Source: Ochrobactrum vermis (GTDB lineage Bacteria; Pseudomonadota; Alphaproteobacteria; Rhizobiales; Rhizobiaceae). From it: 64,000 bases of DNA. The number at the start of each line of letters is the position of its first letter. Positions within the stretch are counted from its first letter, which is position 1. The translations under genes were made by a program, and so were the position numbers. Positions 55,371 through 62,854 of this stretch are shown here, piece after piece. The stretch is taken from contig NZ_PCOC01000002.1 of NCBI RefSeq assembly GCF_002975205.1, positions 1,441,001 through 1,505,000 of the forward strand. The letters run 5' to 3'. The notes below the pieces were generated by a model. It ran no database searches and was not told the origin of the DNA. It saw only the letters and a program-made list of their open reading frames with translations.

Positions 55371-57146
55371 ATGAATGATACTCGCGAAATCAAATCGATT
55401 GGCAAGAGCCCCACGCACAAAAAGGGGCAGGACGATTCGGTAACTACGCCCAAAGGCCTGATTTTCAAGGCCCGCCGCGTTTTCCTATCGGGACTACTTT
55501 ATGCGGTACTGCTGAGTGCCTGTATCAATTTGCTACAACTCACTGTACCCCTCTATATGTTGCAGGTGCATGATAGGGTACTGAACAGCCGAAGCATGGA
55601 CACGCTCACCATGCTGACGGTGCTTGCTATCGGTGCCATGCTGGTGTTCGGCGTGCTGGAATATATCCGCTCGCTGTCCTTCCAGGCCATGGGCAGTGCG
55701 CTAGTGCGTCGCCTGAACCTCGCGGTTCTGACAGCGGCAGTGCAAGCCTCCGTGAATCAGGGCATGCCGAAAGCGACGCAGACACTTCGCGATCTCAACG
55801 AATTGCGCAGTTTTCTTACATCACCGGCCATCAATGCTCCGCTTGACGCGGCATGGTCGCCGATCTTCCTCGGCGTGCTGTTCCTGTTACACCCGATGCT
55901 GGGTGTGATCGGCCTCGTTGCCGTCGTCATTCTTATCGCCTGCGGTGTGCTGACGGACCTCCTGACCCGCAATCTGATTCAGGAGGCGAATCAAGCCAAC
56001 ATCGAATCGGTTTCAAAGATCGGCAGCAGCTTGCGCCATGCCGAAGTCATCGAAGCCATGGGCATGCTCCCGGCGCTCGCTCGCCGCTGGCGCACGATGC
56101 AGCTCAATTCGCTCGAAGCGCTTGACCTTGGCGGAACCCGCGCCCGCGCTCTTTCCTCGATTGCCCGCACGGCCCGCTTCATCATCCAGATCGGATCGCT
56201 CGGTATAGGCACGCTCCTCGCCATGCAGCAGGAGATCACGCCTGGTGCGATGATCGCGACCAGCATCATCATCGGCCGTTTGCTGATGCCATTCGATCGT
56301 ATTGTGGAAAACTGGCGTCAGTGGGTCAGTGCAATCGCAAGCTGGAAGCGCGTTCAGTCATTGCTGTCTGAAAATCTGGCGGTACGCCAGACGATGCCGA
56401 CGCCGAGGCCCAATGGCGATCTCGTGATCGACAAGCTGATCTATGCAGCTCCCGGCGTTGATGTTCCGATCATCAAGGGTATCTCTTTCTCGATTTCGCC
56501 AGGTGAAGTACTGGGCGTCGTCGGCCCCTCGGCAGCGGGCAAATCGACACTGGCCCGATTGTTGATCGGGATTGTGAAACCATCTTCAGGCGGCGTTTTC
56601 CTCGACGGTAATAACGTTTATCTCTGGGAACGCGGTTCGTTCGGAGAGATTGCCGGCTACCTGCCACAGTCCGTCTCCCTGCTTGATGGAACGATCAAGG
56701 ACAACATCGCCCGCATGGGCGACAGCGACCCGCACCGAGTGCTGGAAGCCGCACGCCTTGCCGATGTCCATGAAATGATCGGACGCATGCCGCTCGGCTA
56801 TGATACGCCGGTTGGCGACGGTCGCCTGACACTGTCCGGTGGCCAGCGTCAGAGAATCGGATTGGCCCGCTGCCTCTACAACCGCCCTCGCCTCATCGTC
56901 CTCGATGAGCCGAACTCGAATCTCGACGCCGTCGGCGAACGTGCACTGATCCGCGCCGTCGAACACGCTCGTGACGATGGCGCCATTGTCATCATGATCG
57001 CACATAGACCATCTATCATGCAGGTCGCCGACAAGCTGCTCGTACTCGACAACGGGCGTATCTCGCAGTTCGGCCCACGCACCGATGTCGTCGCTTCACT
57101 GACACCTGCCAGTAACGGCCCGCAAATGGGAGCAGCAACCGCATGA
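55371..57146 (+). CDS. type I secretion system permease/ATPase (PrtD/ExpD1-like)
   Basis: This inner-membrane ABC exporter has 591 aa and would secrete the nearby RTX protein. A transmembrane domain (about residues 35-325) includes LLYAVLLSACINLLQLTVPL and VPLYMLQVHDRVLNSRSMDT, a hallmark of the PrtD group. The ATPase domain (about 350-575) has Walker A GPSAAGKSTLARLLIG, signature [18 protein letters not shown], Walker B LIVLDEPNSNLDAVGERAL and H-loop IAHRPS. There is no C39 peptidase domain, as expected for RTX-type substrates with C-terminal signals. It overlaps the membrane-fusion gene by ATGA. The TolC-type partner is not in the window. Confidence 0.92.
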   Translation: MNDTREIKSIGKSPTHKKGQDDSVTTPKGLIFKARRVFLSGLLYAVLLSACINLLQLTVPLYMLQVHDRVLNSRSMDTLTMLTVLAIGAMLVFGVLEYIRSLSFQAMGSALVRRLNLAVLTAAVQASVNQGMPKATQTLRDLNELRSFLTSPAINAPLDAAWSPIFLGVLFLLHPMLGVIGLVAVVILIACGVLTDLLTRNLIQEANQANIESVSKIGSSLRHAEVIEAMGMLPALARRWRTMQLNSLEALDLGGTRARALSSIARTARFIIQIGSLGIGTLLAMQQEITPGAMIATSIIIGRLLMPFDRIVENWRQWVSAIASWKRVQSLLSENLAVRQTMPTPRPNGDLVIDKLIYAAPGVDVPIIKGISFSISPGEVLGVVGPSAAGKSTLARLLIGIVKPSSGGVFLDGNNVYLWERGSFGEIAGYLPQSVSLLDGTIKDNIARMGDSDPHRVLEAARLADVHEMIGRMPLGYDTPVGDGRLTLSGGQRQRIGLARCLYNRPRLIVLDEPNSNLDAVGERALIRAVEHARDDGAIVIMIAHRPSIMQVADKLLVLDNGRISQFGPRTDVVASLTPASNGPQMGAATA

Positions 57147-58558
57147 TGGGTAAATCTGTTATTCCTCGTCGTGTTTCCAGTCTGCTCGCGCCGCGTGCAG
57201 AATCGTCGGATCACAAGGCCCTCACCCGTTTCGGTAGTGTAAAGCCTGAATGGGCGCTCGATCTTGAGCGTGAAGATTCAAGATCGCCTTTGCGTGGCCT
57301 CATCATTGCGGGCCTGGCCACAATCGCTGTCGCTTTCGGTGGCTTCTTCGCCTGGGCCTATTCCGCCAATCTGGGAAGTGCTGCGGTCGCAATGGGCACG
57401 GTGATCGTTGATTCCAAACGCAAGACAATCAGCCATCTCGAAGGCGGCATTCTTGATCGCCTGCTCGTACAGGAAGGCGATATAGTCAAGGTCGGCCAGC
57501 CGCTCCTCCGGCTTGACGACACCAAAGCCCGCTCCGATCTCCAGTCACTGGAAAGCAGACGCGTCGGCTTGATTGCTAAACTGGCTCGCCTGCGGGCCGA
57601 ACAATCGGGTGCGAAGGAAATCAGCTTTCCCGATGGCTTTGCAGATGACGGCGAGAACGCGCAGAACGCCATCCGCGCCGAAAACATCTTTTTCCAGAAG
57701 CGGCTTGCGCAGAAATTGAGCAAGATCGATATCCAGCAGAAGACCATCGAGCAATATACCGAGCAGGCAAAGGCTTCCACATCGCAGATAGCGGCCACAG
57801 ATCGGCAGATCGAACTCATCAGCGATCAGCGTAAAGCCATCGCCAGCCTCGTTGCAAAAGGCTTTGCCCAGAAATCGAAACTCACGGAAATCGATACACG
57901 TCTCAGCCAGCTTGCTGGCGATCGTGGTGAATATGCCGGTGACAAGGCAAAGGCCGAACAGGCAAAAGCCGGAGCGGAATTCGCCCTGACGGGAATCGAA
58001 AGCGATCTCCAGTCCGAAATCGCCGGCGAAATCACGTCAAGCCAGGTCGAACTTTCGGACGCACAGGAGCGTATCGTTGCGGCCAAGGATGTGATGCGGC
58101 GCGTGGAAGTTCGTTCGCCGCAGGATGGCATCGTCGCAAATATCCGGCTACGCACACCGGGCGGCGTTATCGCGCCGGGCGAAGCGATCATGGATATCGT
58201 TCCCGAAAACGAACCTCTCGTGGTCGAAATGAAAATCAGCCCGCGTGATATCGACAGCATTTCGGTTGGTGCAGGCGCACAGATCCGGTTGACTGCCTAT
58301 AATCAGCGCTCCATGGCACCGCTCGACGGCAGATTGACCTATATCGCCGCGGATCAGTCGCTCGACGAGAAGACGGATACTGCATTTTTCGTAGCACGTG
58401 CCGAAATTACTCCGGCGTCACTTGCTGCAAATCCGACTGCCCGACTTTATCCTGGTATGCCCGCTGAAATAATCATCGTGCACAAGGAACGTCGCGCTAT
58501 CGATTACTTGGTTTCACCTATCACAGATAGTTTGAACCGGGCGTTCCGCGAGGATTAG
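57143..58558 (+). CDS. type I secretion membrane fusion protein (HlyD/PrtE/ExpD2-like)
   Basis: This periplasm-spanning adaptor has 471 aa and joins the ABC exporter to an outer-membrane TolC channel. A cytoplasmic N terminus leads to one membrane helix (about residues 50-75; GLIIAGLATIAVAFGGFFAW). A biotinyl-lipoyl-like half follows (HLEGGILDRLLVQEGDIVKV), then a long coiled-coil hairpin (about 125-290, rich in Gln, Lys, Glu). The returning half has VRSPQDGIVANIRLRTPGGV and the family signature PGMPAEIIIVHKERRAIDYL. It is translationally coupled to the ABC gene and followed by a hairpin terminator. Confidence 0.92.
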   Translation: MMGKSVIPRRVSSLLAPRAESSDHKALTRFGSVKPEWALDLEREDSRSPLRGLIIAGLATIAVAFGGFFAWAYSANLGSAAVAMGTVIVDSKRKTISHLEGGILDRLLVQEGDIVKVGQPLLRLDDTKARSDLQSLESRRVGLIAKLARLRAEQSGAKEISFPDGFADDGENAQNAIRAENIFFQKRLAQKLSKIDIQQKTIEQYTEQAKASTSQIAATDRQIELISDQRKAIASLVAKGFAQKSKLTEIDTRLSQLAGDRGEYAGDKAKAEQAKAGAEFALTGIESDLQSEIAGEITSSQVELSDAQERIVAAKDVMRRVEVRSPQDGIVANIRLRTPGGVIAPGEAIMDIVPENEPLVVEMKISPRDIDSISVGAGAQIRLTAYNQRSMAPLDGRLTYIAADQSLDEKTDTAFFVARAEITPASLAANPTARLYPGMPAEIIIVHKERRAIDYLVSPITDSLNRAFRED

Positions 58559-58616
58559 ACGCAATAGTATTTTATAGTAAAACTCAAATCTAGGTTGAAA
58601 TTCTGAAAAACTATAT

Positions 58617-58644
58617 AGCCACGCATGAAACCTCATGCGTGGCT
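58617..58644 (+). terminator. hairpin terminator after the type I secretion operon
   Basis: A perfect 12-bp stem (AGCCACGCATGA and complement) with loop AACC is followed by TCATCTTATTG. It separates the exporter operon from the independently controlled RTX gene. Confidence 0.75.
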
Positions 58645-58942
58645 TCATCTTATTGAAATTAATTCACATTTTTGTCACAATCTGCATTTCATTCAAATTT
58701 TGAAGCAATTTCATTACAAATACAATATAAATATAAATTATAATGACGATAAATATATTTCATATTTCTGTTTACATAACTGCAATATAAATTAATGGTA
58801 ATAATTTGTTACTTACAAGCGCCCAAATTATACCAATTACTGATGTTGCAATTCCAGTTAATGCAGAGCAGACTACTAAGAGCATAATGGTCGGAGCATT
58901 CCGGCTTGTGGAAACCCCATACAGGAACACAAGGAGAAGCAG
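58645..58942. other. long AT-rich promoter region of the RTX gene
   Basis: About 300 bases, strongly AT-rich, lie between the terminator and the RTX gene. They hold palindrome C at 58692-58704, far (238 bp) upstream of the coding start. No other gene was found. The long leader or distal activator site fits a highly regulated secreted product. Confidence 0.5.
58692..58704. promoter_or_regulatory. MarR-regulon palindrome, site C
   Basis: TTCAAATTTTGAA is identical to sites A and B and is the only copy upstream of the RTX gene. It shares the following G-N-AATTT context with site B. Confidence 0.68.
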
Positions 58943-59602
58943 ATGGCCACTTTAGAAGGCGGCGCCTACGACGACGTGTTGTTCGGCTCCCGCTTTGACG
59001 ATTTCATCCGCGCCCATGGCGGTGATGATCTCGTATTCGGAGGCGATGGTAACGACACTGTCTTCGGCGGTAACGGGAGTGACATCCTTTTCGGCGGCAC
59101 GGGTAACGATACCCTGTTCGGCGAAAACGGGAACGACATTCTCTTCGGTAATGAAGGAAACGACGTCCTGAGCGGCGGCAATGGCAGCGACGTGCTGTAT
59201 GGCGGCAATGGAGATGACATTCTCCAGGGCGGCAACGGCTCCGACCTGCTCTATGGCGGCGCACATAATGACATTCTCTACGGTGGGAACGGCAACGACA
59301 TCCTAGATGGCGGCGCTGGAAACGATGTTCTCATCGGCGGAAATGGCAGCGATACATTCCTGTTCAATGGTGGCGGCGGAAACGACGTCATTCTCGACTT
59401 CAATCCCGGCGAAGACATTCTGCAGATTCAGAAGGGCATTAATGGCCTTGATGTCTCTTCCGCAGACGATCTTGCCGATCGTGTCACGCAGGTTGGTGGC
59501 AATGTCCTTGTCGATCTCGGCAATGGCGACACCGTTACCCTCGTGAACACCAATGCAGACGACGTACAGGCTCATCCGGACCAGTACTTCACTGTTCACT
59601 AA
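58943..59602 (+). CDS. small RTX calcium-binding secreted protein (ExpE1-like)
   Basis: This is a 219-residue acidic protein made mostly of RTX nonapeptides (GGxGxDxLx). Twelve clear units run from about residue 33 to 140 (GGNGSDILF, GGTGNDTLF, GGNGSDVLY and so on), after three degenerate units at the N terminus. They fold as a calcium-binding parallel beta-roll outside the cell. The C-terminal 75 residues (LDFNPGEDILQIQKGINGLD onward) lack repeats and should hold the type I secretion signal. There is no Sec signal and no enzymatic domain. The adjacent exporter is the likely secretion route. S. meliloti ExpE1 (WgeA) is a comparable Ca-binding protein in the galactoglucan cluster. Confidence 0.9.
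   Translation: MATLEGGAYDDVLFGSRFDDFIRAHGGDDLVFGGDGNDTVFGGNGSDILFGGTGNDTLFGENGNDILFGNEGNDVLSGGNGSDVLYGGNGDDILQGGNGSDLLYGGAHNDILYGGNGNDILDGGAGNDVLIGGNGSDTFLFNGGGGNDVILDFNPGEDILQIQKGINGLDVSSADDLADRVTQVGGNVLVDLGNGDTVTLVNTNADDVQAHPDQYFTVH
58958..59362 (+). repeat. 27-bp coding tandem repeats (RTX units)
   Basis: These are imperfect 27-bp units, each coding one RTX nonapeptide: about 15 in all, 12 well conserved. Recurrent GGCGGYAAYGG and GGNAACGAC words make up the core of each unit. Such tracts can change copy number by recombination. Confidence 0.85.
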
Positions 59603-59620
59603 TTGAACAATTGAGAGCGT

Positions 59621-59643
59621 GCCCGGCAATCCTCCCGCCGGGC
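59621..59643 (+). terminator. hairpin downstream of RTX gene, first
   Basis: GCCCGGC pairs with GCCGGGC, followed by ATGTTTCGTCTT. It is probably a partial terminator that lets the abundant RTX mRNA be made separately from the downstream biosynthesis genes. Confidence 0.6.
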
Positions 59644-59657
59644 ATGTTTCGTCTTCA

Positions 59658-59692
59658 CCGGGCACGCATCTTCCCCATTTTTGCGTGCCCGG
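59658..59692 (+). terminator. hairpin downstream of RTX gene, second
   Basis: A perfect 11-bp stem CCGGGCACGCA/TGCGTGCCCGG encloses a 13-base loop. Its CGGGCA words repeat those of the first hairpin, so alternative pairings between the two are possible, as in an attenuator. Confidence 0.55.
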
Positions 59693-59708
59693 ACCTTCCG
59701 GCAAGCTA

Positions 59709-59739
59709 GATCTTCCTGCAAGCCGGATCTTCCTACAAG
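59709..59739 (+). repeat. short direct repeat before the GT2 gene
   Basis: GATCTTCCTGCAAG (59709-59722) and GATCTTCCTACAAG (59726-59739) differ at one base and are spaced 17 bp apart, just upstream of the TTG start. No function is assigned. Confidence 0.5.
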
Positions 59740-59756
59740 AATGAAAGGGCCTCACA

Positions 59757-62018
59757 TTGAACCTCGACCATTCGGCGGACACTGAAAGCAAAACCGAGAA
59801 CCTCTCCATTTGCCGTCTTTGCGCCGATGTCGCTGTAGTCATCTGGGATATCCCAGGCCCGGCTCGCACGACTACCAAATGCACATTTGAAATGCCGGTT
59901 CAGCCGGTTCCCCTGCTAAGCGTTGGCATTCCGCTCGAAAATGGCGGTCTACGCATGTTCTGGGCAATGCGTACTGGCAATGAGCCCGTTGAACTTTCGC
60001 TCTCCGCGGGTTCACTTGGCCCGACGGCTCAGGCTATCGTGTATCCGGCCAACGAACTTGCTCCCTTCGACGTTGAATATGTCGTGAGCGAACTCACCCT
60101 GCCCGGACATATCAAGCTTCTCACAAATATTCTGACCACGTGGCGCAGCGCTTTCCGTCTTTCGCGAAACCAGACTTTCGCATCCCTCGTGCGGGACCTG
60201 ACTTTCGCGTTGACGCCGGAACCGCGCGAGGCCCAGCATTGCGGCGAACCGGTTCAGGGGCACCATCTCCTTGAAACAGCGGTCGACCCGATGCTGGGCG
60301 AGATTTCGGCCATCTACGGCATCACTTCCGGCAGCGTCATGGTCATTCCGCCGAGATTTGTGGTGGGCAAACAGGCCCGTAACGCCTGGCAGCCATGTCA
60401 CTTTCTACTGGAAGCGGCGCAAGATCTGCCATCGTCGCTGTTGCTGGTACTCACCGGTCCGAAAGGCGTTGCCGTTCGCAAACTTGCCGCGACGACCGGC
60501 GAACAAACGGATTTTGCCAAGTGGTGGACCAAATGGCAGGGCAATGGCGCGTTGCGGGAGTTTCTCGTTCGCCAGCTCGGCAAGCTAAGTCCCGCCGGTG
60601 CAGCAGTCGCCATTGATCTGCAAACGCGCGCTCCGCTGCCCATTCGCCAGATCGCGCAGTCCGCCACCCACCCGGCGGCGGAAATTGATCTCGCTCTGGC
60701 GCTTGACGGCGGATTGATCGTGGGCGGATGGATGCACGATCCGGCCACCATGCTTGCAGATATCGAATATCTACCGGAAGGCGGTAGCGCATTGTCGTTG
60801 AAGCCCAACTTTCATAAATTTCCGGCCAAAATTGCAAAACGGGAAGATGCACCTCAGCAGGATGTGACAGGCTTTGTCGCCTGGCTTCCCTCGGTGCAGA
60901 ATCTTGGCCCTCTCTTGCAGCCGCGATTTCAGATGCGTCTTGCGTCCGGCACGACCGCGCCCCTGATACCCGCACCGCAGCCCTTCGAGCCGTCGGCGCA
61001 GCGTAACCGCATTTTGCGGTCTGTACCGCCCCAACAGGCGAAGCCGCACATCTTTTCCCATATTCTGGGACCGGCTCTCACCGAAGTCGAAAAGAAGCTC
61101 GCTACAACCGTGCGCATATCCGAAGTGAAGGATTACGGAACGACGCCAGCCTCCCCGCTCGCATCCATCGTCATTCCACTTTATCGCAATCTCGACTTCC
61201 TACGGTTCCAGTTTTCATCGATGGCGACGGACCCTTGGCTGGTGGAAAATGCCGAGTTCATCTTCGTGCTGGATTCGCCCGAGATTCAAGACGACACCGA
61301 ACATATGCTGGGCGGGCTGCACATTCTGCACGACATGCCGTTCAAGCTCGCCATCATGAACCGCAATAGCGGATATGCCCGTGCCTGCAATGCAGGTGCA
61401 AGTATTGCAACCGGAACGACCATTGTAATGCTAAATTCCGACGTTGTTCCGGCAGAACACGGCTGGTTGCAGCAATTGGTACAACCGCTGTTCGACCAGC
61501 CCAAGCTGGGAGCAATCGGCCCTCGCCTTCTGTTTGAGGACGGCTCGCTTCAACATGCGGGGCTTTACTTCGCCCGCGACCGCCAGGGCATCTGGCTGAA
61601 TCACCACTATTACAAGGGTATGCCGGGCAACTATCCGCCTGCGCTCCGTTCGCGCGAGGTGCCCGGCGTCACCGGTGCCTGCCTCGTCACGCGCAAGGAT
61701 ATCTACGATCTCGTCGGTGGCTATACTGAAGACTATGTCATCGGAGACTACGAAGACAGCGATCTGTGCCTGAAGATCAGACAGCTTGGCTTCCAGATAT
61801 TCTATGAGCCTTCTGTAGCACTTTACCATTTCGAGCGCCGCTCGATCCGCCGCAGCGCGGACTACATGCGCGGGCTCGCCAGCCAATATAACTCCTGGCT
61901 CCACACACAGCGCTGGGATGATGACATTACCGAATTGATGGTCCTGCCGCAGGAACAGGAAGGCACTGCCGATCTGTCGAACGTGATCATGACCAAATCT
62001 GAAAGGAGCGCCGCTTGA
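59757..62018 (+). CDS. large glycosyltransferase with C-terminal GT2 domain (ExpE2-like)
   Basis: This is a 753-residue protein. The C-terminal part (about residues 460-700) is a GT2-type (GT-A) glycosyltransferase: ASIVIPLYRNLDFLRFQFSS, NRNSGYARACNAGASIATGT, the DxD-type metal site in IVMLNSDVVPAEHGWLQQL, then VTGACLVTRKDIYDLVGGYT and GDYEDSDLCLKIRQLGFQIF. The N-terminal 450 residues have no recognised domain. The start is a TTG at 59757 with GAAAGGG at suitable spacing; a nearby ATG (59741) is out of frame. It overlaps the methyltransferase gene by TTGA. By position and size it corresponds to expE2 of the galactoglucan cluster. Confidence 0.87.
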   Translation: MNLDHSADTESKTENLSICRLCADVAVVIWDIPGPARTTTKCTFEMPVQPVPLLSVGIPLENGGLRMFWAMRTGNEPVELSLSAGSLGPTAQAIVYPANELAPFDVEYVVSELTLPGHIKLLTNILTTWRSAFRLSRNQTFASLVRDLTFALTPEPREAQHCGEPVQGHHLLETAVDPMLGEISAIYGITSGSVMVIPPRFVVGKQARNAWQPCHFLLEAAQDLPSSLLLVLTGPKGVAVRKLAATTGEQTDFAKWWTKWQGNGALREFLVRQLGKLSPAGAAVAIDLQTRAPLPIRQIAQSATHPAAEIDLALALDGGLIVGGWMHDPATMLADIEYLPEGGSALSLKPNFHKFPAKIAKREDAPQQDVTGFVAWLPSVQNLGPLLQPRFQMRLASGTTAPLIPAPQPFEPSAQRNRILRSVPPQQAKPHIFSHILGPALTEVEKKLATTVRISEVKDYGTTPASPLASIVIPLYRNLDFLRFQFSSMATDPWLVENAEFIFVLDSPEIQDDTEHMLGGLHILHDMPFKLAIMNRNSGYARACNAGASIATGTTIVMLNSDVVPAEHGWLQQLVQPLFDQPKLGAIGPRLLFEDGSLQHAGLYFARDRQGIWLNHHYYKGMPGNYPPALRSREVPGVTGACLVTRKDIYDLVGGYTEDYVIGDYEDSDLCLKIRQLGFQIFYEPSVALYHFERRSIRRSADYMRGLASQYNSWLHTQRWDDDITELMVLPQEQEGTADLSNVIMTKSERSAA

Positions 62019-62854
62019 CGGACGTGGTAGCGCTGAAACAGCCAGAACCTGAAGCCAAACCAGCAATACCGGATGCACAGATCGACTGGCTGATGCAGTC
62101 GGTTCTGAAGAACCGTTTTCTGCCTTCACCCGACCCGAACAATGTGTTCGTCGGCGACGGTGACTATCGTGCAGTTGGTGCCGAGTTTCTCGGTCATTTC
62201 ATTCGTAAGGGCGGGCTTCGTCCGGATGCGCGCGTGCTCGACATCGGTTCGGGGATCGGTCGCATGGCTGTGCCGCTGACGCAGTATCTTGATTCAGCGA
62301 AGACACGCTATTCCGGGATTGATCCCGTGGTAGGTGGCGTGAACTGGTGCCGCCAGAACATCACGTCGCGCTATCCGAACTTCGAGTTCCGCCACATCGA
62401 TATTGCCCACGATCTCTATAATCCCAAAGGTTCGGTCAGCGGGCTTAGTCTTGTCCTGCCGTTCGCAGACAAGAGCTTCGATTTCGTCATCATGACATCA
62501 GTGGTCACGCATTTGCCGTCAGATGAAGTCAAAACCTATCTCGATCAGGTTTCTCGCGTTCTCGCTCCCGGTGGAAAGCTGTTCATGACAGCTTTCGTGG
62601 TGGATGACGTGGCCGCGCGTGACCGCCACGGCAAACGCGACAAGCGACTTGCATTTGAACGCCACGGCAGCGGACCATGCTGGTTTGTTCCGGAATTGCC
62701 ACCGCTTGCAGCAGTGGGATTTGAAAACGGTTTCCTGGATCGCGCGCTCGCCGGTGCAAAACTGACGCTCGACACCAAATCCTTCGGTCACTGGCGCGGC
62801 ATCGAGGCGGATCACTATCAGGATATTTTCATCGCCTCGCGAGGTGTTGCCTGA
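62015..62854 (+). CDS. SAM-dependent methyltransferase of the polysaccharide cluster (ExpE3-like)
   Basis: This is a 279-residue class I methyltransferase. The SAM-binding motif I is ARVLDIGSGIGRMAVPLTQY. The acidic loop of motif II (YSGIDPVVGGVNWC) and motif IV/post-motif (FDFVIMTSVVTHLPSDEVKT) follow, then LAPGGKLFMTAF. It likely methylates a sugar or the glycan chain. The start is TTG at 62015, overlapping the glycosyltransferase stop (TTGA), with GAAAGGAG upstream. It is probably coupled to both neighbours. Confidence 0.88.
   Translation: MTDVVALKQPEPEAKPAIPDAQIDWLMQSVLKNRFLPSPDPNNVFVGDGDYRAVGAEFLGHFIRKGGLRPDARVLDIGSGIGRMAVPLTQYLDSAKTRYSGIDPVVGGVNWCRQNITSRYPNFEFRHIDIAHDLYNPKGSVSGLSLVLPFADKSFDFVIMTSVVTHLPSDEVKTYLDQVSRVLAPGGKLFMTAFVVDDVAARDRHGKRDKRLAFERHGSGPCWFVPELPPLAAVGFENGFLDRALAGAKLTLDTKSFGHWRGIEADHYQDIFIASRGVA

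Noticed and set aside
58958..59362. Regular 27-bp repeats as a possible CRISPR array
   Set aside because: There are no unique spacers; every unit codes an RTX nonapeptide in one open frame.
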